A DNA stretch of 64,000 nucleotides, taken from positions 1-64,000 of the forward strand of contig NZ_JAHLPT010000001.1 of the NCBI RefSeq assembly GCF_018918025.1. Reading direction: 5' to 3'. The position numbers were made by a program, and so were the translations under genes. Source of the DNA: Oscillibacter sp. MSJ-31. Its GTDB lineage: Bacteria > Bacillota > Clostridia > Oscillospirales > Oscillospiraceae. The notes under the pieces are model-generated. The model ran no database searches, was not told the origin of the DNA, and saw only the letters and a list, made by a program, of their open reading frames with translations. Positions 8,064 to 15,782 of this stretch are shown in pieces (the stretch's first letter is position 1; each line of letters begins with the position of its first letter).

Positions 8064-8738
8064 ATGAAGAGACTTTTGCGATCGCTCCTGCTTGCCGCGG
8101 TACTGACCGCCGCGCTGTGCGTAGGAGCGCTGGCGGCAGAGCCGACGGTGGCGGGCATTTACGGTGTCACCGATGGCAATGGCGTGACGCTGACGCCGCA
8201 AGAGGCGAATGAGAACACGATTACGCCTGATAAGACGCAGGAAGGTTACGACGCTTATTATGCCAATGCAGTGCGCTTCGGCGTGGAAAAGACCGGCCTG
8301 ACCAAAGGCACGCAGTATCTGCTGCTGGTGGTCAAGGGGACCGAGGCGCCCAGCGAGAAGAACATCGTGTACATCGACCAGCGGGCGGCAGACAGCAGCG
8401 GCAAGGTGAGTTTCAACGCCTATCCCAGCAGCCTGACAAAGGACGATTACCGCGTTTATGTCGTGGGCGAGAACAGCGCCTATAGTCAGGGAACCCCCAC
8501 GGCAAGCTTCAGCTACTATCAGCCCTACACGCTGGGCGACGTGAACGGGGATGAAATTATCAATGCATCAGACGCACTACTAGTATTAAAATTCTCGGCA
8601 AAGTTGGAAACATTGACTGACACACAGAAACTCGCAGCAAATGTTACAGCACACTCAACCGGCGATGATATTATCAATGCATCAGATGCGTTGATGATTT
8701 TGAAGTATTCGGCAAAGCTGATTACCGGTTGGGACTAA
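8064..8738 (+). CDS. Small exported protein with C-terminal type I dockerin
   Basis: A 224-residue protein with a signal peptide (~1-25), an Ig/FN3-like module (~26-155) of the kind found in many clostridial surface proteins, and a C-terminal dockerin. Calcium loop 1 is DVNGDEIINASD (159-170), with all ligand positions canonical. Loop 2 (197-208) ends GDDIINASD but has His197 and Thr199 where Asp and Asn are usual, so its calcium site may be weak. Both loops have Ala-Ser at the two recognition positions. There is no catalytic domain, so this is an adaptor or cargo without enzyme activity. It sits between two cohesin/SLH genes, 12 bases before the second. GC content falls sharply at the dockerin start (from ~60-70% to ~39%), pointing to domain replacement. 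Confidence 0.85.
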   Translation: MKRLLRSLLLAAVLTAALCVGALAAEPTVAGIYGVTDGNGVTLTPQEANENTITPDKTQEGYDAYYANAVRFGVEKTGLTKGTQYLLLVVKGTEAPSEKNIVYIDQRAADSSGKVSFNAYPSSLTKDDYRVYVVGENSAYSQGTPTASFSYYQPYTLGDVNGDEIINASDALLVLKFSAKLETLTDTQKLAANVTAHSTGDDIINASDALMILKYSAKLITGWD

Positions 8739-8750
8739 AAAGGAGAGCGA

Positions 8751-11700
8751 ATGAAAATGAAAAATACGAATAGATTCATATCTCTGCTTTTATCGATGGC
8801 AATGATTTTAAGTTTCGCTGTGATTCCTGCGGATGCAGCTACGATAAAAGAAGGTACTAATGAAAAAACGATCTATCTATCGTTCACCACGACAACGACG
8901 GACGAAAAACCTGTGCCAATCACAAGCATAAATAGCGGTGCCAGCTTTTATGCAGATATAAACTTTGCAAATGTCCCGACAGATGATGTAAAGAACTCTG
9001 TTCAAGCCTGCGAGTTGTATATCAAGTACGATCCTAATAAAATAACAATCGCGGATGTTTATGAGAACAGTGATTGTGCGGGTACTTTGGTACCCAATAA
9101 TGGGTATGAAGCAGATTTGATTATGGTGGCTTGGAATTCCCTTGATGGCTTTGCGATGACGCAGGGGAGAAAGAAAGTTCTGCAAAGTGAGGGAATTCTT
9201 GCTTCTATAGAAGCAACGGCTAAGACTGGCATGGACGAAGCTGAACTACATGCTGCGTTTACTGTGGTAGCAACAGCACCCGACAAAAAGCCGACGTTCC
9301 TTGAGGATGGAAATAAAGGAACATTTACCCTCGTTCAGGCTCCTGCGCTGAGTGTTACAGTAAAGGGTGACCTCTACGACACCTCAACCGCAGAGGAGAT
9401 CAAAAACGCCCTGACGGTGCAGTATATTGATGCCTCCGGCAAGCAGTCTGCTGTTACAAGCTTCACACTGAACAAAACGAGCTTGACCGTCGGTGAGAAT
9501 GATCTGACCGTCACGGCGAACGGCATCAGTGAGACGATCAAGGTCACAGCAATCAAGGACGAGATCGAGTCCATTGCCGTGACGAAACAGCCTAAGCTGG
9601 CCTATACCTCCGGCGAAACGCTGGATCTTTCCGACATGGTCGTTGTGGCGACCTGCAAGAGCGGCAAGACCAAGACGGTTACGGAGTATACCACGGATGT
9701 CGCCGCTGGCACGAACCTGACGGTGAAGGATCATGACAGCAAGACGCTGATCGTTACAGCGGACGGCAAAACAGCGAAGACCAATGCGTTGGAGGTCAAG
9801 CCGATCTCGGTGGCGATCCCTGCGGCGACGGGAAGCTATCAGTACAACGGCCAGGAACAGTCCTTTACCTACAGCAACCCTTCTGATAGGTATATCCTCA
9901 CCGGTGAGCTCAAGGGCACGGATGCAAAGGACTACACGGCTACCGCTGCGCTGAAGGACAAGAGCGAGACCGCTTGGTCCGACCGTACTTCTGAGGACAA
10001 GACCCTTACATGGACGATCACGCCCAATACAGGGGCGCTGACCGTGGCGCTGGCTTCTGCTGAGGCTGCCATCGTCTACGATGGCAATGAAAAGAAACCC
10101 GAGGTTACGGTCCAAAGCGGCAGCAGCACCCTGACAGCGGCGGACTACACGCTGACCTATTCCAACAACACCAATGCCGGTACGGCAACGGTGAAGGCAG
10201 TGGGTAAGGGCAATTATGCCGGCGCAGAAGGAAGCACGACCTTTACGATCGCACGTGCCTCGATCACTCCAGCGGTCAGCATGGAAGACTGGACCTATAA
10301 CGAAAGCGTGAAGACTCCCACTGTGACTGGAAATTCCGGCAACGGTGCTGTGACCTATACCTACTACACCAATGCGGAATGCACTACCGGAGCTACGCAG
10401 ACGAAGCCCACAGATGCCGGTACCTATTGGGTGAAGGCGGCTGTTGCACAGACCGCCAACTACGAGGCTGGTACGACTGAGGCGGTAAGATTCACCATCG
10501 AAAAGGCGGCGGCGCCGACCGGTATCACCGGTGAGGTCACACTGTATCATGAGGACCGCACAGCGGGTACCTTGAGCGCTTCCGCGTTGACCGGCACCCC
10601 GGCTGATGGCTGGACGGATGTCAAGTTCGTTTCCGTTACCGGCATGACTGGTGATAGGGTGCTGAGCACACAGCCGACGGTCACCAACGGCGAACTGAGC
10701 TACATACCGACCGGCACGGCTGATACCGGTAAGACCTCAAAGGTCACCGCTACGGTTTCGAGCAGGAACTATCAGGATGCCAGGGTGGAGATCACCTTTA
10801 AGACGGTGGACATCAGCATTGACTGGGATGCGATCGAAAATGACAACATCACGCTCAAGAGCGCCCCGGTCTATGGCGACAAGAACAGCGACATTCTGAC
10901 GATCAGGAATGCGAGCTACACGGCCCACACGACGGTCAATGTTCCCGGCAAGCTCTCTGTGAAGGATGCGGACAGCTATCCCAATGCCGGAGCTACCACG
11001 GTGACGCTGGTGTTCACACCTGATGAGAATACCGGCATCAGCGGGACCTTTACCCACGGCTATACTATTACCGCGGTCAAGGCGAAGCCTATCACCGTGA
11101 CGGCAAACGCGGCTTCTGCGGTCTATGGCGCGGATATTCCCGCGTTTGACTTCGAGGTTCCCGCGGGCGCTCTGGTCAACAATGACACCAAGGAGGGGCT
11201 TGGCCTGACGTTGACCACCTCTGCGAGCAAGGGCAGCAATGCGGGCGTCTACGACATCACAAAGAACGCGCAGACCACGACGAATTATGATATCACGGTC
11301 AACGGCACAGAGAAGTTCGCCATCACGGCGAAACCTCTGACCGCTGGAATGATTCAGGATATGGCCTCCTTGACCTACAACGGCACGGCGCAGACTCCGG
11401 ACGTGACCGTCAAGGACGGCGATAAGCCGCTGGTGTCTGGCACGGACTACACCGCGGCATACAGCAATAACACCAATGCGGGCACTGCAAAGGTCGTCAT
11501 CACCGGTATGGGCAACTATTCCGGCAGTGTGGAGAAGACCTTCACCATCGCGAAGAAGGAAATCACCGTCTCCGGTATTATAGCTGTGGGTCGTGCCTAC
11601 AACGGCGAGACAACTGTTGATCTGGATTATACGAATGTTGTGTTCACGGGCAAGATCGAGGGCGATACCCTGACAATCACCGCGACCGGCACGATGGCTG

Positions 11701-14285
11701 ATGCCAATGTTGGCACCGACAAGGATGTCACGATCTCTAACCTAATGCTCGGCGGTGCATCGAAGGACAACTATGCGCTCGCTGCAGACGGTCAGCAGAC
11801 TGCGACGAATGTAACCATCACGAAGCAGCCGGCAACTCCTCTGTCCCTGACTGCGAAGAACGCAGTATACACGGGCCAGCCCTATGCCAAGGAGAACGTT
11901 ACTCCGAGCAGGAATGCCGACGAGGTTAGGCTGACCTATTATAAGGACAATAATGGTGCCAAGGGAGACACGCTGAATAGCGCTCCCGCCAATGTCGGTG
12001 TCTACTGGGTTTCCGGTAAGATCGAAGAGAGCAGCAATATTTCGGAGGCTGTCGCTTCGGCGGTCAAGTTCCAGATCACCAAGGCGCCGCTGACCATCAA
12101 GGCCAATGACAAGACCATCACTTACGGCGCTGCTCCGGCGAATGACGGCGTGACTTACACCGGGCTGGTCAACAACGAGGACGGCGCAGATGTCGTGAAT
12201 AACCTGACCTACGAGTACAACTACACCCAGTACGGCAATGTCGGCGCTTACACCATCACCCCGAAGGGCGCGACGGCGGCCAACTACGACATCAAGTTCG
12301 TGCCCGGCAAGCTGACGGTCGAGCAGAAGGAAGTCGGTCTGACTTGGAATAATGCCAGTACGCTCTACTACGACGGCAAGGCGAAGAACGTCACCGCAAC
12401 GGCTACCGGCCTTGAAAGCAATGATGCAATCACGGTCACGGTTGCCGGCGGCAAGCAGACCGCTATTGGCTCGTACAGCGCAGCGGCAACCGGTCTGACC
12501 GGCGCGAAGGCTGGCAACTACAAGCTGCCTGCTGATAATACGAAGGCATACAAGATCGAAGCGGCGCTGACCTCTGTCACCGTTACCCCATCCACCATCA
12601 CCGCGACCATTGACGGCCTGACCATCAAGCTGACGGGTTACCGTGGCGAGAACGAAGTCGTGACCGTAACGGGTAATGACAGCGCAACAGCAGCCGATAG
12701 CAAGCTCACCGTTCATGACGTGGAGTATACCATTGACGATAGTGCAGTAGTGGTCAATGAGACTGGAGCAACGCTGAATGAAAGCAGACAGCCTGATGTG
12801 ACTGAAAACGCCGAAGCTGGCATTGATAACGAAGTTGTTGGTGCTATTAACAATGCCGAGACCAAGGGCGAGGGCCTTGGTAATGCCGCCTCTGATAAGC
12901 TGCTTGAGGAAGCGAAAAAGGATGCGACGATTAAGAGAATTGAAGTCACATTGAAAATCGAGCCGATTTCCTACAAAGAGGAGGATGGGAAGAAAGTCCT
13001 CGGACTGAAAATTACCCCAGTTGTAACCTACAAGGACGAGAATGGTGCGGCAATCGAGGGAAAGGAAAATCTGACTATTGCCAACGGCGATATTAAGGCT
13101 CCCGTGACCATCACAGTCAAGCTGCCGGCCGGCTTTACACCAAACTTTGCTAAGCATCTACTGGCAAGTGGTGGCTTCGAGATGATCAAGCTTGATCCGG
13201 ACGCGCTGAACAATGGTGTTGCCAAGTGGCAGCAGAGCAGCTTCTCCGAGGTCACGCTGGTGTCCGATACCCGTACCGCGACGATCACGTTCAAGAAGGA
13301 CGATAAATCGACCATCACCAAGATCTACACGGCAGCCAATCTCGGTGAGGCGTTCCCGAACGATAGCAAGAGTGGTTATACCTTTAATGGCTGGAAGCTC
13401 GGCGAGACTGTTTACTCCGGCACCCTCACGGATGAAATGCTGACTGCGCTGAACGGCACGCATACATTGGAGGCTCAGCACACGCCGAACGGCGGCGGTT
13501 CCATTGGCGGCGGCGGTGGCGGCGGTGGCGCCGCGACCTATCCGGTGAGCGTTGACAAGGCTGAAAACGGCACCGTGACCGTCAGCCCCAAGAATGCGGC
13601 CAAGGGCGGCACCGTGACCATCGAGGTCAAGCCCGACGAGGGCTACGAGCTTGCGTCCGTCACCGTTCTGGATAAGGACGGCAAAAAGCTCGACGTGACC
13701 CTCAAGAATGGCAAGTACAGCTTTGTGATGCCCGACGGCAAGGTGAGCATCAAGGCGGAGTTCGCCAAGAAGGGCGCTATGAGCTTCGCGGATGTTGCCG
13801 CGAACAGCTGGTACTACGACGCGGTCAAGTATTGCTTCGACAACGGTCTGATGAACGGTGTGGGCGAGGACAAGTTTGCGCCCTCTGCCACGACCACCAG
13901 AGCGATGATCTGGACGGTTCTCGCCCGTGACGCCGGTGTGGACACCTCCACCGGCGCGACCTGGTACGAGGCCGGCATGAAGTGGGCTATGGAGAACAAG
14001 ATCTCCGACGGCACCGGCGCGGAGAACGCCATCACGCGCGAGCAGTTCGCAACCATGCTCTATCGCGTCGCGCAGAGCAAGGGCGAGGGCTTCACCGGCA
14101 GCTGGTACTTCCCGCTGAGCTTTGACGATGCGGCTTCCATCAGCGACTGGGCGGACGAAGCGATGCACTGGTGCGTGATGAAGGGCATCCTCAACGGCAG
14201 CAACAATAAGCTCAATCCCACGGACAACGCGAGCCGCGCTGAGGTCGCTGCGATGCTCATGCGCTTCCTCACGCTGGACAAGTAA
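8751..14285 (+). CDS. Giant cohesin/Ig/MBG-repeat surface protein with three C-terminal SLH repeats
   Basis: An 1,844-residue exported protein. An AAGGAGAG site precedes ATG 8751; ATG 8757 is an alternative. Domains in order: signal peptide (~1-30); cohesin-like beta-sandwich (~38-200; GASFYADINFANVP, ACELYIKYDPNKITI); Ig-like repeats (~200-350); a long series of MBG/YDG-type repeats (~350-1,290, recurring motif SNNTNAGTA and 'ITVTANAASAVYGA'-like starts); an InlB-B-like 'SGYTFNGWKLG' repeat (~1,510-1,575); a Gly-rich linker (~1,580-1,597); a 'GKYSFVMPDGKVSI' bacterial repeat (~1,597-1,672); and three SLH repeats (~1,675-1,844). It is predicted to be a wall-bound fibrillar scaffold or adhesin that displays its cohesin away from the cell. 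The first ~200 codons are AT-rich (~35-40% GC), unlike the rest (~55%). A strong terminator follows. Confidence 0.85.
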   Translation: MKMKNTNRFISLLLSMAMILSFAVIPADAATIKEGTNEKTIYLSFTTTTTDEKPVPITSINSGASFYADINFANVPTDDVKNSVQACELYIKYDPNKITIADVYENSDCAGTLVPNNGYEADLIMVAWNSLDGFAMTQGRKKVLQSEGILASIEATAKTGMDEAELHAAFTVVATAPDKKPTFLEDGNKGTFTLVQAPALSVTVKGDLYDTSTAEEIKNALTVQYIDASGKQSAVTSFTLNKTSLTVGENDLTVTANGISETIKVTAIKDEIESIAVTKQPKLAYTSGETLDLSDMVVVATCKSGKTKTVTEYTTDVAAGTNLTVKDHDSKTLIVTADGKTAKTNALEVKPISVAIPAATGSYQYNGQEQSFTYSNPSDRYILTGELKGTDAKDYTATAALKDKSETAWSDRTSEDKTLTWTITPNTGALTVALASAEAAIVYDGNEKKPEVTVQSGSSTLTAADYTLTYSNNTNAGTATVKAVGKGNYAGAEGSTTFTIARASITPAVSMEDWTYNESVKTPTVTGNSGNGAVTYTYYTNAECTTGATQTKPTDAGTYWVKAAVAQTANYEAGTTEAVRFTIEKAAAPTGITGEVTLYHEDRTAGTLSASALTGTPADGWTDVKFVSVTGMTGDRVLSTQPTVTNGELSYIPTGTADTGKTSKVTATVSSRNYQDARVEITFKTVDISIDWDAIENDNITLKSAPVYGDKNSDILTIRNASYTAHTTVNVPGKLSVKDADSYPNAGATTVTLVFTPDENTGISGTFTHGYTITAVKAKPITVTANAASAVYGADIPAFDFEVPAGALVNNDTKEGLGLTLTTSASKGSNAGVYDITKNAQTTTNYDITVNGTEKFAITAKPLTAGMIQDMASLTYNGTAQTPDVTVKDGDKPLVSGTDYTAAYSNNTNAGTAKVVITGMGNYSGSVEKTFTIAKKEITVSGIIAVGRAYNGETTVDLDYTNVVFTGKIEGDTLTITATGTMADANVGTDKDVTISNLMLGGASKDNYALAADGQQTATNVTITKQPATPLSLTAKNAVYTGQPYAKENVTPSRNADEVRLTYYKDNNGAKGDTLNSAPANVGVYWVSGKIEESSNISEAVASAVKFQITKAPLTIKANDKTITYGAAPANDGVTYTGLVNNEDGADVVNNLTYEYNYTQYGNVGAYTITPKGATAANYDIKFVPGKLTVEQKEVGLTWNNASTLYYDGKAKNVTATATGLESNDAITVTVAGGKQTAIGSYSAAATGLTGAKAGNYKLPADNTKAYKIEAALTSVTVTPSTITATIDGLTIKLTGYRGENEVVTVTGNDSATAADSKLTVHDVEYTIDDSAVVVNETGATLNESRQPDVTENAEAGIDNEVVGAINNAETKGEGLGNAASDKLLEEAKKDATIKRIEVTLKIEPISYKEEDGKKVLGLKITPVVTYKDENGAAIEGKENLTIANGDIKAPVTITVKLPAGFTPNFAKHLLASGGFEMIKLDPDALNNGVAKWQQSSFSEVTLVSDTRTATITFKKDDKSTITKIYTAANLGEAFPNDSKSGYTFNGWKLGETVYSGTLTDEMLTALNGTHTLEAQHTPNGGGSIGGGGGGGGAATYPVSVDKAENGTVTVSPKNAAKGGTVTIEVKPDEGYELASVTVLDKDGKKLDVTLKNGKYSFVMPDGKVSIKAEFAKKGAMSFADVAANSWYYDAVKYCFDNGLMNGVGEDKFAPSATTTRAMIWTVLARDAGVDTSTGATWYEAGMKWAMENKISDGTGAENAITREQFATMLYRVAQSKGEGFTGSWYFPLSFDDAASISDWADEAMHWCVMKGILNGSNNKLNPTDNASRAEVAAMLMRFLTLDK

Positions 14286-14327
14286 GCAAACATCCCAAAC
14301 TGAATGGGTATACGCCCATGAGAACAA

Positions 14328-14359
14328 GGGGGGCGTCGTCACGACGCCCCCCTGTTTTG
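14328..14359 (+). terminator. Terminator after the giant cohesin-SLH gene
   Basis: GGGGGGCGTCGT pairs with ACGACGCCCCCC in a 12-bp stem with a minimal loop, followed by TGTTTTG. It closes the 6919-8064-8751 transcription unit before the ligase-like gene. Confidence 0.75.
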
Positions 14360-14414
14360 CCTACTGACGGTCTTGATGGCTGAAGCAGGGCGGGAGAGGC
14401 ATGGAGGTTATCTT

Positions 14415-15782
14415 GTGAAACAGAATGAAAAGGATCAAAATACGCTTCTCTCAAAGCTGACGAATGCCTATCTTGCGATGCTGCTCGGTGTGTATCTGAT
14501 CTATCCGGGATTGGGGGGCTATCAGAGCATCACTGCACAGAAATGGCAGATGTATCTTGTCTTGACGGGTGCATACATCTTTTTAATGGCGCTGCTTTCG
14601 GCAGAGCTGTTCATCGTGGGTGGAAAGAGCATCAAGCTTCTGCGGGAGGGCAAGGAAAGCCTTGGTTTGCCGCAAAAGCTTGTGCTGGGCTATCTGGCAG
14701 CAGCCATTGTTTCAACGCTATTGTCTGATTACCGGAGCGTAGCGGTTTGGGGGAGTGGGCGCTGTGAGGGCTTGCTCACGATCACACTGTATTGTTTGAG
14801 CTTCCTGCTGGTTTCAATATTTGCCCGTCCGAAACGATGGATGCTTTGGCTTTTTGCTGCGGCGGTCAGTGTGAATTGCATTTTGGCAATGATACAGTTT
14901 ACTGGCCGCAATCCGCTCCGACTTTACCCTGAGGGTATGAACTATTACGACGCATACACACGGTATTCGGGTGAATTTCTCGGAACGGTAGGAAATGTTG
15001 ATATACTCTCTGCCGTGTTGAGCCTTTCCATACCGGCTTTTGCAGCAGCTATTTTTCGTATGAAGGGCAGAACACGTTTCCTCTTTTTTGTTCCGCTCGC
15101 GCTATCACTTGCTGTATTGGCAAAAGCATTTGTTGCAGGAGGGATCCTTGGCATTTCCGGCGCACTGCTGCTCTCTGTGCCGGTATTACTTAATGGGAAG
15201 AGATCAAGAAGGCGTGCATGGCTTATTGTGGCAGGGATACTCTTGACCGCAGTAGTATCCGTGTATTTCCTCGGCGGGAGAATGGGCGGCTTTTTGTATG
15301 AGGCCTCTGAACTGATGCATGGACGTTGGAAGGATGACTTTGGCTCCGGGCGTCTGTATATCTGGAGAAATGTCATGGAGCTCGTTCCCGAGCACCCACT
15401 TTTCGGCGGCGGACCGGATACGTTGGGCCTGCGCACGGATGCGGCATTTGAACGATACGACGAAACGCTTGGGATCCTGATCCACAGCGCCATTGATACG
15501 GCACATAACGAGTACCTCAATATCCTTATCAATCAGGGGTCGTTTGGCTTGCTCACATATGTTGCGATCCTGATGGCTTCTGCGGTCAGATGGCTGACGC
15601 TTGCGCGAAAAAATTTAACGGTGGCTGTTTGCGGCTGCGCGGTATTGGGCTACTGCATACAGGCGTTTTTCGGAATCAGTTCTCCCATTTCCGCACCTTA
15701 CCTTTGGATGATACTTGCCTTATTGAACGCTGATGATGGGCAGTTATATAAGATGAAAGAAAAATTCAGGAGGCGCTTATGA
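14415..15782 (+). CDS. O-antigen ligase/Wzy_C-family polytopic membrane protein
   Basis: A membrane enzyme of the O-antigen ligase/polymerase superfamily, which transfers lipid-linked glycans to lipid, glycan or protein acceptors outside the membrane. GTG 14415 is preferred because GGAGG (14403-14407) lies seven bases upstream, giving 455 residues; ATG 14373 in the same frame lacks a ribosome site. About ten or eleven hydrophobic segments flank a large outer loop with the family signature (PEHPLFGGGPDTLG, then TAHNEYLNILINQG), including the conserved His of 'AHNEY'. The stop overlaps the start of the next surface gene by ATGA, so the two are translationally coupled. This placement suggests action on the exported proteins or their anchoring glycan. 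PglL-like protein glycosylation is an inference, and polymer ligation is equally possible. Confidence 0.8.
   Translation: MKQNEKDQNTLLSKLTNAYLAMLLGVYLIYPGLGGYQSITAQKWQMYLVLTGAYIFLMALLSAELFIVGGKSIKLLREGKESLGLPQKLVLGYLAAAIVSTLLSDYRSVAVWGSGRCEGLLTITLYCLSFLLVSIFARPKRWMLWLFAAAVSVNCILAMIQFTGRNPLRLYPEGMNYYDAYTRYSGEFLGTVGNVDILSAVLSLSIPAFAAAIFRMKGRTRFLFFVPLALSLAVLAKAFVAGGILGISGALLLSVPVLLNGKRSRRRAWLIVAGILLTAVVSVYFLGGRMGGFLYEASELMHGRWKDDFGSGRLYIWRNVMELVPEHPLFGGGPDTLGLRTDAAFERYDETLGILIHSAIDTAHNEYLNILINQGSFGLLTYVAILMASAVRWLTLARKNLTVAVCGCAVLGYCIQAFFGISSPISAPYLWMILALLNADDGQLYKMKEKFRRRL

Noticed and set aside
11742-13157. 471-codon minus-strand frame inside the giant SLH gene
   Set aside because: Shadow of the repeat-rich + strand gene, with no start signal.
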